Shown here: piece after piece, positions 1 to 12,126 of the stretch
Layout of the letters: each line of letters opens with the position of its first letter
Numbering within the stretch: the first letter of the stretch is position 1
Assembly (NCBI GenBank): GCA_030068075.1
Contig: CM057826.1
Location: 35,576,211-35,640,210, forward strand
DNA from: Paguma larvata
Lineage: Eukaryota > Chordata > Mammalia > Carnivora > Viverridae
DNA length: 64,000 nt
Reading direction: 5' to 3'
The notes under the pieces: generated by a model
The model's input: only the letters and a program-made list of their open reading frames with translations
Databases searched by the model: none
Told to the model about the DNA's origin: nothing
Made by a program: the position numbers and the translations under genes

Positions 1-1075
1 TTGGGCTTTTTGCTGGGCTACTGTTAGATCACAATTCATGAAGGAAAGCAGCAGCATAATGAACGGCTTGGCAAGGGAGCAGTTTATTTTCTTTCCAGAA
101 AGATATAGAGTGGGTTAATTTTCATGATGGGAAAACATGTCGAGAAAGGGTAACAGTAAGCATTAAGCTAGAGGACAATAAGTGGAATTTAGAATACTAC
201 AGTGGTTTTGCCACTGATAAAACATAAATTCTATAATTATTTGATGACACAACAGAACTCCAATGACCTATTGTTAAATTATTAAATCTTCATGATCAAG
301 CAAATACAAGCCAGTATAGTCAATATTAATATTCAGAACATGGCAGATTAGACAATGCTTTGTCGTGAACAGCATGCTATATAGCAATGGAAAATATGAA
401 ATGTGGTGTGTCCAATCAACCGAAGTCAATGCAAACATAACATGTGCCACACAACATCGTACAATTGTAATTAAATAATTGTTGATCTTTATCAGTGTTT
501 GGTTTTGCATAACCCTACATATGCTTGCAGCCTAGTGCATCAAAAACAAAACAAAACAAGAAGACAAACCTGGATGGAACTTAGCTGGGACAAATAATAA
601 AGAAGAAATTAGACAGGCAAACAAATGGAAGTTAATTATTTTGCTTGAACATTCAACTGATTGTTATCAATAGATGTCTGGCACATACAAACTTCCTCTT
701 GGCTGTTACTGACAAATAACAAATGAACGGCTAATTTCCTTTTAACCTAAAATCTTTTTTTCTTAGCATGGGAATTAGAATAAGGAGAACACAGAGAGAG
801 GCATTCACCTCCTGATTTTTTTTTTTCCCTAAATGGGAGTACGAGGTTATTTTAACGCTAGGTTCTCATTCTCTTTTTTCCCATGGACAAGACCAAGACA
901 GTGCGTTTGGAGCAAGAGAACAAATGGAGAGTTTCCAAAGCCAGAACCAGAACTAGAGTGATTTTAGTTTCTGAGTGATTATGTGTGTGTGCTACTTTAC
1001 ACAAAGAGTGTATTCTTTTCACACTACACAAATCTAGATCTACACACATGTATAGAAGTATGTGGTGTCCACAGC
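1..1075. other. Unassigned AT-rich DNA
   Basis: I see no gene, RNA gene or recognisable transposon here. The sequence is AT-rich and CpG-poor, with short A- and T-runs (for example near 826). Short ORFs in both strands have no recognisable domain. Confidence 0.6.
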
Positions 1076-1268
1076 AAGGAGCACAGAAGAAGCAAAAGGG
1101 AAGTTGAGGGGTTTGGAGGCTGGGTGAAGAGGAGAGGCAGAAGAGAGGAGAGGAATGGGAAAGGAGACAACAGGAGTGAGGTGGAGGAGAAATAAGAAAG
1201 ATAAAATGGCAAGAAGAGAGAAATTGGAGAGTGCAGGACAGGAGCAAAGAGTAAAGGAGAGATCTGAA
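1076..1268. repeat. Polypurine (GA-rich) tract
   Basis: About 190 bases consist almost entirely of A and G on the plus strand, with only scattered pyrimidines. The opposite strand is therefore a long polypyrimidine run, and this alone accounts for the Ser/Leu/Phe/Pro-rich ORF readings on the minus strand. No short repeat unit dominates, so it is a purine-biased tract rather than a clean microsatellite. Confidence 0.7.
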
Positions 1269-1330
1269 TGAGTCCACCTCCAGGGCAAGAAAGTTTTAGC
1301 CAGATACTTCACCTATGTTCTCAATCTATA

Positions 1331-1361
1331 AGGTGTTGGTGTTGGTGTTGGTGATGGTGAT
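1331..1361. repeat. (GGTGTT)n / (GGTGAT)n microsatellite
   Basis: Three to four GGTGTT units are followed by GGTGAT units. It is short and has little degeneracy. Confidence 0.8.
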
Positions 1362-1667
1362 GGCTTAGAGAAGCCATAAGGAGTTTATATTTCAAAAATT
1401 CTGGGACCTGTGGCTCTACGACTAAGAAATTCTACTGCCAAATATTTCCATAAGTGTCCCACAGTAATCCCCTCCCCCTGTGTTTTAAATAAGAGAGAGG
1501 ATTTTCATTTTAAAAGGGAGGTTCTTAGGCACAATGAAACCAACACTGGTCTCATAAAGGAACCCCTAAAAACTCAGGAGCACTCCCCTTGCTAAATCCT
1601 GCCACATCATTTGTTTGTTTTGCTTTGTTCTGTTTGACTCTCTCTCTTCTACAGAGTGGGATCCAAG

Positions 1668-1884
1668 TAAACCAGTTCCTCTACCTCCATAGTACCACTG
1701 ACATTTTGGACAGAGAATTGTGTGCCCTATGTATTGTTGGCTGTTTAGCAGCATCCTTGGCCTCTACCCCCCAGATGCCAGTGGCCCTACCTCCCCACTC
1801 CCCCAAGTTGTGATACCTAAAAATGTTTCCCGACATTGCCAAAGTCCCTGGGAAATAAAAATTGTTCCTGACTGAAAACCACTT
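1668..1884 (-). mobile_element. MER20-like hAT-Charlie MITE
   Basis: The segment contains the family's recognisable core phrases, read in reverse: ACATTGCCAAAG, GTTTAGCAGCATCC, CCTCTACC and GATGCCAGT, and ends close to AAAACCACTT. These correspond to the non-autonomous hAT element MER20, about 220 bp and shared by placental mammals. It is diverged, and the terminal repeats and 8-bp duplication are not clearly preserved. The family name is from memory of the consensus and should be checked with RepeatMasker. Confidence 0.7.
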
Positions 1885-1889
1885 GCCTA

Positions 1890-2600
1890 AACCATGCAGT
1901 CAAGACATCCAAAGAGCAAAGATAAAGTAAATGAGCAACTTTTTATATTCCGTAGCACATATCACCCTCTAAGAAAATTGAAAAAATTGTCAGGTCGAAA
2001 GATATATTTGTAATAGTCCAAATCCATTAAAAAACAAACCAGAATACTTAGCATGCATAAAGCTTCAGACATGTAGGACTTCAGTTTGAGTTTTAAATAA
2101 TATCTGAAAACTGAAAGAAGAAATGAAGGAAAATGCAAGTGGGTTTTACAGAGAGAGGCAGAGAGACAGAGAGATTCCCCTTTGAGTCAAAGTCTGCATG
2201 ATTTGAATGTGACACATTTTGAAACAGCCCTTATGAATTTAGTAAATGCATCATGGGCTGTCTTGAACTCCTTCCCAGAGAGACTAAAAGCTCCATTTGG
2301 TTCAGTTTAAACTTACATTAGCCTCTGATCGGAATCCCGTAGCAGCCGAAAGCGACATGGCTCTCAGTTTCATGACTTTCTGGTGAGGGAAAGATAAAAT
2401 ATTCTGTGCTGACCTTGCCTGAAGTTGACTTTTTCCTCATAGCTCTGCTAGAGGACAGAGGACAGAAGATTTAAATGACAGGACTTTGGCTTTAAAGCTT
2501 TTCTGGGATAATTCTGGTGAAGACACTTATTTTTTTTTTCAGACACACCAGACATACCTTGCCACCTAGACACTTAAGGATGTCTCATCGCTGACAATGA
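1890..2600. other. Unassigned AT-rich DNA
   Basis: No gene or clear repeat. A short GA-rich patch (about 2149-2175, AGAGAGAGGCAGAGAGACAG) resembles the purine-rich part of a CanSINE in minus orientation, but lacks its head and is too short to call. Confidence 0.5.
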
Positions 2601-2654
2601 TGAGTGATTGTCTCTCACCTGCAGCATTCCCTTGGAGGAGTCCTGGTGGGCATC

Positions 2655-2808
2655 AGAATCTCCTGGAGGGTATGGTAAAAATCGGATTGTTGGGCTCTAG
2701 CCCTAAAATTTCTGATGGTAGATCTGGGGTGGGTCTGAAAATGTTCATTTCTAACGAATTCCCCAGCGATGCTGATGCTGCTTGGCTAGTCTGAGGTCCA
2801 CATGTTGG
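2655..2808 (+). mobile_element. MER5-like hAT-Charlie MITE
   Basis: Phrases such as GGCATCAGAATCTCCTGGAG, GGGGTGGGTCTGAAAATG and CAGCGATGCTGATGCTGCT match the MER5A/B-type element, which typically reads 'CATCAGAATCACCTGG ... GATGCTGATGCTGCT'. It is diverged and its ends are not resolved. The element is non-coding. Confidence 0.7.
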
Positions 2809-3004
2809 AACATTTCTGCCTTAGTGTTTCCCAAGATTAACCCCACACCCTGTGATTATTCCCTTTGGCTGATTTTTGAAAAAAATTGCTTAAGTTTTTA
2901 ATTAGCGATGCCTGTCTTACAGTTGCTTGTATGTTGTCTCTGACTACTTCGCTGATTTTTCCATGACAAAAGCCTTGTCTCCTGCGGTGGGAGATTTGCT
3001 GTGC

Positions 3005-3075
3005 CTTTCTCCGATCACATAGTGCTGAGCACACAATAGATTCCTAATAAATGACTCCTGGATATAGAATGAATG
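3005..3075 (+). mobile_element. L2/MIR 3'-end fragment
   Basis: The run GTGCTGAGCACACAATAG, then CCTAATAAATGACTCC and a GAATGAATGA ending, resembles the shared 3' end of ancient L2 LINEs and MIR SINEs (GCACATAGTAGGTGCTCAATAAATG...). Only the tail is recognisable. Confidence 0.45.
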
Positions 3076-4073
3076 AAGACAATGTGAAGTGTAAAGTTAC
3101 AGTGTATTTTATCCTTTTGATTTTTCTTCATCAAAAGTAGCTATGTTTTAGCTTGGCCTAATACCAACTCCATTTTCTTTACACTTTAAATCTCTTTTTC
3201 CCCCCTGCATATAGACCTCATTTAGGAAGAACAGGAACACATATTATGGCTTACATACTTCAACATGAAAAGCATATAAAAGGACTTTATAGCCATACTT
3301 CTATTTTCATTATCTAAGTGTATTAGTAAAAGCAAACCTATTACATCTTCCTTTTGGGAAGCCAAAAACATCTGGAATTTATGTTATGAGAAAGAGCTTT
3401 GACAGACTTTATTTGACATGTACATCAACTGCAGAGGTAAAAAATCACCAGAGGAAATGTTAAACTAAGTTACGATGCTGTCCTGCCAATAGAAGATTTA
3501 AGCTGACTGGTTGGCTGTGTCCTGAAGATGCATTAAAATATGAAGCTGCAAAATGGACAGCTGTTTCAGAGAGATCAACCCCGCATTATCCTAACTGATA
3601 AATAAATGTGCAATATAATGTATAATTCTGGTGTGGGGCTCCAGATATGAGATAATTCTTAAGAGCAAGGCTCAAGTGATTTGTCACTAGGCCCTTGGAA
3701 GCGACGCTTTGTGTTACACTGCTGCACACTTTGCTTTTATTTAATGGGAGCTATATCATTTTTATTTGATTTCTTATTTATATTTCAGAATTCTTGAAAG
3801 GTTATTCTGCTATCAAAGTGAAACTATGTATATACTGCCAAGCCATTTCAGCTCATATATGTATAAATAAGAGATTTCCCCTACCCCTGACTCTTTGAGG
3901 TTCACTGAGAAATTCTGCCTTTCATATCATGATCTGTAAGAGGGAATGGACATAATATATCTGTCCTTTTCCCTCCTTTTGCTCCAGATCATACCTCCAG
4001 ATGTCCTCTGAAACTGTAAGAAGGAAAAAAATCCTCTTTCTCTTTTTAACTCCTCTTATTTCTGCATAAGATG
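3076..4073. other. Unassigned AT-rich DNA
   Basis: Single-copy-looking sequence with no gene or recognisable repeat. Confidence 0.5.
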
Positions 4074-4115
4074 CCACACACACACGCGCGCGCGCGCGCA
4101 TGCACACACACACAC
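4074..4115. repeat. (CA)n(CG)n(CA)n alternating purine-pyrimidine tract
   Basis: A CA run passes into about eight consecutive CG steps, then CATG and another CA run. All 42 bases alternate purine and pyrimidine, the classic sequence requirement for left-handed Z-DNA. The CG run stands out because the rest of the window is strongly CpG-depleted. Confidence 0.9.
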
Positions 4116-4606
4116 TGAATTTTAGAATCAGATATATAATATAATATTTGAAATTAAGATTGTTCCAGAAAACCCATGGCACATGAATATTGTAAGTGTC
4201 ATAGTTAGAGACAGGGATTTCTAAGACATGTATGCTTTTAGCATCACAGCTGCAGGCAAGGAAGAAACCCAGAGGTGTTTTTTCCCTTCTTAGCTTCTCT
4301 TCTGCACCTTTTATCCCTCCCAATCAGGTTCCAACAGTAGCCCCAGGAAAGCCCCTGTTGCCTTCCAAAAAGACATAGTGAGGCAGTTTGTACAAATACA
4401 ACATAGGTGCTTAGCTTCTGTGGGGACACATTTTCTGATGACATATTGCCTTCTCCTTGAACCAATCTGCAAAGAGCTTTTCTCTATTGCTGTATGTAAG
4501 TATGACCTCTTTAATGTCAATGAAGGGACCTGGGTCAGAAGACGCTGAATATGAAAAATTTAAGAAAAGCCAACATTGGGTTGCAATCATTAAAGAAGAT
4601 ATTAAG

Positions 4607-5226
4607 AGTTTACAATAACCAAGACATGGAAACAACATAAATGTTATTTGATGGAAGAATGTATAAAGAAAATGTGGTATTTACATACAATGGAATATTA
4701 TTCGGCCCTAAAAAGGGACAGAAATCCCATTTTCAACAATGTAGATGAACCTGGAAGACATTTGCTAAGTGAAATAAGCCAGACACAATAGAACAAATTC
4801 CACATGTCTCCAATTATATGAAGAATGTAAAATAGCCCTAAAACTCTTAGAAGCAGACTATGGAATGGTGGTTGCCATGGGCTGGGGGAGAGATAAACAG
4901 TAGGGGATGGTCGAAGAGTTTAAAGTTTCAGTTATACAAGATGAACAAATCCTAGAGACGTATTCTACAACATAGTGTCTGTATCTAATAATACTGTTAT
5001 ACATGTAAAAATTCGCTAAGGGGGTAGGTCTTATAGTAATTGTTTTTATCACACACACAAATGAAAAATCTAAGGAGGGAGAGAAGAAATTTTGGATAAC
5101 TTTTGTTATCAATTTGTTTATGGCATAGATTTTGGTGATAGTTTCTGCTTATCTCCAGACTCATCAAGTTGTGTGCATTAAGTAAGTACAGCCTTTTGTA
5201 AGTCAATCATACCTCTATAAAGTTTT
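4607..5226 (+). mobile_element. Old LINE-1 3' end (ORF2 end plus 3' UTR)
   Basis: The segment carries the L1 ORF2 C-terminal/3' UTR signature: AGACATGGAAACAAC, ACAATGGAATATTATTC, GATGAACCTGG and AAGTGAAATAAGCCAG, followed by an AT-rich 3' UTR ending near CCTCTATAAAG and a T-rich tail. It is old (L1M-like), 5'-truncated and without an open frame. A second copy of the same type of 3' end lies at 18768-19235. Confidence 0.85.
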
Positions 5227-5387
5227 TTTTTCTAAATAAGAATTTACATTTAACAATACTTTTAACTACTCAAATTCAAGATAACATAATCAGGCAATTT
5301 ATGAAATAATAGTTATAGATTCTTTTCAAATGTATTGACTTATAATATGCAGTGAGAAGTGTGCTCTGGTAATGGCATGCACACTTA

Positions 5388-5609
5388 CTTTTTTTTAATG
5401 TTTATTTTATTTTTGAGAGAGAGAGAGAGAAAGAGAGACAGAGTATGGGGGGGAGGGGCAGAGAGAAAGGGAGACACAGAATCCAAAGCAAGCTCCAGGC
5501 CCTGAGCTGTTGGCACAGAGTCCGAAGTAGGGCTCGAACTCACAGACCATGAGATCATGACCTAAGCCGAAGTCAGATGCTCAACCAACCAAGCCACCCA
5601 GGTGCCCCA
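5388..5609 (-). mobile_element. CanSINE (felid tRNA-derived SINE)
   Basis: Minus-strand SINE: a T-rich stretch (reverse of the A tail), a GAGAGA-rich body and a head reading AAGCCACCCAGGTGCCCC. Flanking copies GCATGCACACTTA (5375-5387) and GCATGCGCACTTA (5610-5622) form a 13-bp target-site duplication with one mismatch. Confidence 0.95.
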
Positions 5610-5622
5610 GCATGCGCACTTA

Positions 5623-7046
5623 AAGTTATATGAAGAACATCAATTTCTTTCAGTCTTAGCAGTTTGTCTCTGGGAATATTTATGTAACCTTATGTGAGAA
5701 TAATGTCAAAAAATCTAAATCTGAGATCCTTCATGAATGCGAAGTTCAGCTAAATAACCATCTTGATCTGCCTTGAATAGGTAACCAATGCATGATATTT
5801 CCCAATGCTCTTTGGAGAATTAGGCTTATTATTTCACAGATTTAAAGCATCATTTATACGTGAAGGAAACCAAGTACTGAAGATATCTAGATTTTACTTT
5901 CACTTTAATCTAGTGTAATTAAAATATATTTAGCCTTTGTACAAAAAAATACAAGTTGCACCACTGGTTAATGCAAGAGAATATTCTGGTATTCAGTCCA
6001 TATGAGCCTATCTATCAGAGGGGTTGAACACCAGTGAACATAACACCAAAGCTCTGGTCAAATGTTAGTTGCATCCAAGTAAGATATATTTTACTGGAGA
6101 AACTTTAGAGAAGTTCACTGTACTGAGTTGTACAATGTACACTGTAGTTAATATTGGATTAATACATCGGGTTTATAGTCACCTCCGCTTTCCAAGTTCT
6201 AGCCATTCCCAATGCGTCTGGCTAGCCGAGAATCTCTAATTGCCCCAGGGGACAATGTGGGGGTAAAGTTATTTCAAACTGGAGTCTAATTCTAGAAATT
6301 CCAGCCAGTTTTGGTAGCTTTCTCATATTTATCCTCCCAAATTTCCCTCACCCTAGGTGCTCCCTTTGTTATTTATAGTGGGAGGCATATATCTGAGAAA
6401 TGTTTCTTTACCCACGCCGTTCGTCAAGCTCCTGTGGTTTCAAACTCAAGTTCTCTAAAACACCACATTCCTCATTTTTCTTCTCCTTTCCTACCCAGTC
6501 TCTTTGGAAGGATTTACTTCTTTACACACTTCTGATTTTGCATTTCCTCTGTGACTTAGACATTTTCCCTGGAGACATAGACATCTGTTATTTTCCCCTC
6601 CCCAGCGACTATTTCCCCTTAGGTCTTGGCAACAGCCTCTCAATATTCCTTTGAGCACAATCACTGTTCTTCACATCATTCCTTGTGGTTCAAGTGGGGC
6701 TAATTTCACCCCTTGCTCTAGTAACGGATATGCACCCAACCTGGTCAATGAGGGTGAGATGGGGAGACTTCAGCTGCAACCATTGGGAAAGAAGAGCCCT
6801 CCATGTACTGAGGCGGAAAGCAGAGCTGATGTACCCGACTTTTTAGTTACATTTGCCAAAACATACTCTCTTTTCTTCCTTTCTCCGTTGCAATGTTGAT
6901 TTATGAATACCTGCTATGGACCCACGGGCATGGTAGGAAGTGGGATGTATACAAAAGAGTATCCTACAAGCTAATTTTATAGATGAGACTAGCACCCAGG
7001 ACCTAGAAAGCAGCAAACAACAGTGTATATTTAAAACATCAGTTCT
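5623..7046. other. Unassigned DNA
   Basis: No gene or well-supported repeat. Several ORFs of 75-84 codons have no domain or homology that I recognise. Confidence 0.5.
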
Positions 7047-7252
7047 GGGGCACCTGGGTGGCTTAGTCATTTAGGTGGTTGACTTTGGCTCAGGTCATGA
7101 TCTCATAGCTCATGAGTGGGAGCCACATGTGGGGCTCTGTGCTGACCGCTCAAAGCCTGGAGCCTGCTTTGGATTCTGTGTCTCCCTCTCTTTCTGCCCC
7201 TCCCTTGCTCACTCTCTGTCTCTCTCTCAAATATAAACAAACATTAAAAATT
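7047..7252 (+). mobile_element. CanSINE
   Basis: Plus-strand head GGGGCACCTGGGTGGCTTAG, B-box-like region degenerate (GTGGGAGCC), TCTC-rich body and an A-rich tail near 7230. No convincing target duplication, which fits an older copy. Confidence 0.95.
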
Positions 7253-7904
7253 TTTTTGAAAATGCAAATGCTAAGACATAGCTATAAATATAGTAAGTCT
7301 GGAGAAGGCAGAGAACTTCAGGGTGAGGCTAGCTGGAGGTGCCTGTGGATAAGAGAGGTTAATTAAACTGGAATTTAAGGAATATGAGGAAGTTTGATAG
7401 GTGTAGAGGAAGGGGACCTAGCTGGGTACTGAGGAGGCCTTTTGGCTGCAAAAAGTTTGGGCTGGACAGTGCTCTGTGGGAAGGTTAGCTGTGTCATGTG
7501 ACACCACACTATGAAAAGTGTCTTCGAGATAAGGAGAGGATTTTATATTTAATGGAGTATGAAGATGGAAGCCATTCTAGTTTGGTAAGCAAGGGCTGAT
7601 ATGCTGAAAGCAGTGACTTAAGGTTGCTGGGTCCTCAAAGCCGGTCTGCATTAAACTGCCTTAAATGTTTGATAAAAATACCAATTTCAGCTTCTCATTT
7701 CAGATCTACTGCACGTGAATTGCTGGGTGGGGAGACCAAAAAATCTCTATCTTCAACAAACACTTATGGTGATTTTAATACACGGCCAGATTGCGTGGTT
7801 CATAAATCCCACATAGATTAATTTCACAATCATACAGCTGTAGGTGTCTTCCATTTTTTTCACATCATAATTTCATTCCGTTTCTCCATCATGAGATACT
7901 CCAT
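7253..7904. other. Unassigned DNA
   Basis: Nothing recognisable. The segment 7300-7610, with phrases like GGGACCTAGCTGGG, AAGGAGAGGATTTTA and GAAGATGGAAGCCATT, resembles the old purine-rich unassigned repeat described at 11330-13930. Confidence 0.4.
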
Positions 7905-7922
7905 CTGCCTCATTTTCATCTT

Positions 7923-8127
7923 TATTTTTAATATTTATTTATTCATTTTGAGAGAGAGAGAAAGAGAGCGAGAGATCAGGGGAAGGGCAGAGAGAGAGGG
8001 AGAAAGAGAATCCCAGGCAGGCACAACGCAGAGCCCAACGTGGGGCTCGATCCTACAAACTGTGAGATTACGAACTGAGCCAAAATCAAGAGTCTGACGC
8101 TCAACCGGCTGAGCCCCCCAGGTGCAC
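7923..8127 (-). mobile_element. CanSINE
   Basis: Minus-strand SINE with reverse head GAGCCCCCCAGGTGCAC. Target duplications are CTGCCTCATTTTCATCTT (7905-7922) and CTGCCTCATCTTCATCTT (8128-8145), 18 bp with one mismatch. Confidence 0.96.
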
Positions 8128-8145
8128 CTGCCTCATCTTCATCTT

Positions 8146-8666
8146 AATGTACATTCTGAGATGCACTATTAAAAATAACAATGGCTCCCCACCCCTGTAT
8201 GAGTCTGCTTACTCATCTGTGAAATGGTCTGGAAGTGTGAATGTAGGGGCAAAAGGAGGCCTAGAGTGATTTACAAATGGAAATAATTCTACATGGAAAT
8301 GGGAGGGAAGAAATGTGACCCCAGTGCTTGGTACCTTTCCAATGAAACGGCATGGTTAAGCCACACAAATGCCAAACCTCTTCTCGTTGCCTTCTTCTGT
8401 CTTCTTTGTGGACTTCTCCAAAGTGTTGACTACACATGAGCTGTGTAGAAGTGTGCAGCTGGCTCCCCTGACAAAGGCATGTGACCAAGGGAACAGTGGG
8501 AGGCTGAACCCCGGCTCCCTAGGTGTTCTGTAGTAGGAATGTAGCTGCCCAGAGGAAGGGGTACTATTTTCTACCCACAAGGCAGGATGAACTTGAGGTG
8601 GAGACTGCCTGGGAAAGGCTATCCTTTTATATTTTCTTCTGCTCTTCAGGGAGCAACTTTTATTCC
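8146..8666. other. Unassigned DNA
   Basis: No gene or clear repeat. A MIR-like scrap may sit at 8205-8245 (CTTACTCATCTGTGAAATGG), but it is too short to assign. Confidence 0.45.
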
Positions 8667-8882
8667 TATTTATTTATTTTTTAAAGTTGATTTATTTTGA
8701 GAGAGAAAGAAAGCCTGTGAGTTGGGAAGGGGCAGAGAGAGAGGGAGAGGGGGAATCCTAAGCAGGATCTGCACTGTTAGGATAGAATCTGTCATGAGAC
8801 TCGAACCCAGGAACTGTGAGATCATGACCTGAGCCGAAATCAAGGGTTGGACGCTTAACCAGTTGAGCCACCCAGGTACTCC
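8667..8882 (-). mobile_element. CanSINE
   Basis: Minus-strand SINE with TTTATTTTGAGAGAGAAAG near its A-tail side and reverse head GTTGAGCCACCCAGGTACTC. No clear target duplication. Confidence 0.93.
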
Positions 8883-10045
8883 TCAAAGAAGCATTTTTTA
8901 AAAACTGATAAGAAAGAGTTCTGACTCTACACTCCTAAAAACTCTTCTATCTTTTCCCTTCACAAAAGATACAAAACTTTTCTTGTTTTATTCTGTCTCT
9001 GTGACCATTCCCCTGCATTCTTTTCTGACTATTCTCTGTACCACCTCTAGTCACCATTGTTCAATTCATGGCTACAGCTAAGCTTTCCTTTATCTATACA
9101 CTGTTTGAGACAATCAACGGTGCTTTCAAGACTCTGGAATGATGGTCTGCACTATTCAGGGTGCAGTGAGGCAATCAGTTCTGTTAGGATAATATAGGCT
9201 TCTGTTGGCTTGGTGGCAAACCATGCCACACTATAGACTCATATTAAGTCACAGTGAAAACAGTGAATAGTGAAATAGTTAAACTATTTCTAGCATTTCT
9301 CCTTCCATTCTTGATTTTGAATCTCCTTAAATATGATATGCCATTCACCTCTGCAAAGTCCGTCTTGGAATATATTTCATTCAGGTCAGGAAATAAACTC
9401 ATTTATCCCAGATAGGGTTCCTTTATGATTTCTTCTGTTCTGCTAGTTTGTGCCTCTAGCCAAGCTTTCTCCTTTGCTTTCCCGTCTGACCACCATATCT
9501 TGAGTAGCGATAGGGAGCTATCTGAGGACAAGAGCAGTGCTGTTCTATTGTACCCATCAGGCCTAGCTTAACATTTGTTTGGTGAATCAGTGAATAAATG
9601 AAAAAATGGACAAATAAAGGAAACATACTTTTTATTTGGTATTCTATGCAAGAGTGCATTTATGCTTTTTAAATTATTTTTCTAACTCAGCCCAAAACTA
9701 AAAAAATCTTTAAAAATTTTTCCATGTCTCAATTTTATTCTTTTTAGTCCCTTTACTATAATTCATGCCTTCTTGTATTCTCATCCTTAGTTAGGTGTTC
9801 TTTATTTTGTCCCTATGCAGGTCCATTTAAGGTGTACCTGTAAAGGAATTCGTTTTTTTTTTTCCTACCCTTGGTTCTTAGGTACTTGCTTTCTATCTTC
9901 TTCTAGGTTAATTAGAATCAGGGCTACTGCTTAAGACCTTCTCTTGAGCAACACTTTGAGGATCAGAGACTTTTCCTTCTTGTATCTTTCTAGTATTTGT
10001 GTTGCTGAAGCAAGCACCTTCTTGTATCTTTCTAAATCTGCTTTT
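8883..10045. other. Unassigned DNA with possible ancient repeat scraps
   Basis: No gene. The stretch 9560-9610 (AACATTTGTTTGGTGAATCA then GAATAAATGAA) may be an L2 3'-end scrap. An 18-bp direct repeat starts at 9975, with the second copy at 10017. Confidence 0.4.
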
Positions 10046-10269
10046 CTTAATTTTTTTAAATGTTAATTCATTTTTGGGAGAGACAGAGTCAGAGAGAGAG
10101 ACAGAGTGAGTGGCAGAGGGGTAGAGAGGGAGGGATAGGCAGAATCTGAAGCAGGCTCCAGACTCTGAGCTGTCAGCACAGAGCCCGACACGGGATTTGA
10201 ACTCACAGACTGCCAGATCATGACCCGAACTGAAGTAGGATGCTTAACTGACTGAGCCACCCAGGCACC
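10046..10269 (-). mobile_element. CanSINE
   Basis: Minus-strand SINE with reverse head ACTGAGCCACCCAGGCACCT. Weak flanking similarity (CTAAATCTGCTTT versus CTAACCCTACTTT) may be a decayed duplication. Confidence 0.94.
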
Positions 10270-10591
10270 TCTAACCCTACTTTACTAGGGTCTATAATGC
10301 ATGTCTGACTTCCTGTTTATTCTAAGTTCTGATATTGTAATACTACTAATAGTAAAAACCATAGGACAGTTCATTATCATGAACTTTTAGTATATCAAGT
10401 GTAAGTTTATTTATTTATTTTTAATTTGAGAATAAGATTTCTTTCAACAAAGACTACTGTCCCCTTTGCTTCACTTATACACTCTTCCTAATAAGTCAGA
10501 GTGGTGGCAGTGTCTCCTGCCACTTTTTCTATATCTTGGTATATTGTACCTTTGTCAAGATGCAGTAACAGACAAATATCAAGATATTATG

Positions 10592-10792
10592 GTGTTTTTT
10601 TGTTTTTTGTTTTGTTTTGTTTTGAGAGACTGGGGATGGGAAGGGTCAGAAGAAGAGGGGAGAAAGAATCTTAAGCAGGCTCCACGCTCAGTGCAGAGCC
10701 TGACATAAGGCTGAGAGATCATGAGATCATGACCTGAGCCGAAATCAAGAATCAGATGCTTAACCAATTGAACCACACAGGTGCTTCAAAAC
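10592..10792 (-). mobile_element. CanSINE
   Basis: Minus-strand SINE whose tail side is a (TTTTG)n stretch and whose reverse head reads TTGAACCACACAGGTGCTTC. AGATATTATG flanks it at 10582-10591 and 10793-10802, a 10-bp target duplication. Confidence 0.93.
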
Positions 10793-12126
10793 AGATATTA
10801 TGTTAGTTGCAGGAAATATCCAGCAAATGTCTGAATAACCCCACCGTTTTCTGTTTCTTGCATTTATTTTTTTTCCTACAAAATCCTATATCTTCTTCCT
10901 TTGCAATGTCTTTATGGTCTTTCTTTTTGCTGTCATTGCCCTGGTTAAGGGCATTTCAACCTGGATCAATGCAAAAAGCTTCTCACTGTATCCTCATGTT
11001 CTTTTTAGTCCATTTTATTCTGAGATGAACTATCAGATAAACCTAAAACAGTACATTTAACACATAATACTCTTTGCTCATAAAAATACAAGAATCCCAA
11101 GTAACAACAGATAATGTTCTAACCTCTCAGGTTGGCATTCAAGCTCTACACAAACAACTTTACAAGTTTGTCTTCTACTTCTCACTGATTTTTGACAGTA
11201 GTCCTCAGACCCAGACACATTTACATGACCCCATCTCTGGGCCACTGTTCAAATGTCTTCTTTCTGGCTCTGCACGTTCTAACTCCATTTCTTCTGGCCT
11301 GCCTTCTTAATTCAACTAGCAATGTTTTCTGACATCTACTCTGCATAGCACATTGTAGGAAATCCAACAATGATAGGCAAGACTTCTGCCTAGAAGAGAC
11401 TCGAGACTTACAGTCTGTTAAAGGACACAGAACACTGTCTGGAACTCTGGCGTGTGAAGACCACACACTGATATAGGAGGGAGAAAGTGGCATGCTCAAA
11501 CGAATGCCTTTCGTCTCAAACAAGATGAGAAGATACTATTTCTGACCAGGGGGTTCGTGAAAGACTTCATGGAAGAAGGGCCTTTCAAGCTGGGTTTTGA
11601 CAGATGGAAAAGATACCAGTAAATTGGAGTATGGTCATTCTAGGTTAAAGGAATAGCCGAGAGTTCAGGATGTTGGAGTATAGCATGCGTGTGGTGGGTG
11701 GGGAGAAGATATTGGACATATTGCTGGAGAAGGAGCAGTGCTATGGCAAAGGAAACAACCAACAAAACTAATAGACAACCGACGGAATGGGAAAGGATAA
11801 TTGCAAATGACATATCAGATAAAGGACTAGTATCTAAAATCTATAAAGAACTTACCAAACTCCCCACCTGAAAAACAAATAATCCAGTGAAGAAATGGCG
11901 GAAGATATGAATAGACACTTCTCCAAAGATGACATCCAGATGGCCAACAGACATGAAACGATGCTCAAAGTCACTCATCATCAGGGAAATACAAATCAAA
12001 ACCACACTGAGATACCACCTCATACTGGTCAGAGTGGCTAAAATGAATAAATCAGGAAACTATAGATGCTAGTGAGGATGTGGAGAAACAGGCACCCTCC
12101 TACATTGTTGGTGGGAATGCAAACTG

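Noticed and set aside
858..1277. 139-codon minus-strand ORF with Ser/Leu/Phe bias
   Set aside because: It reads the pyrimidine strand of the polypurine tract. The bias explains the lack of stops, and there is no domain or conserved motif.
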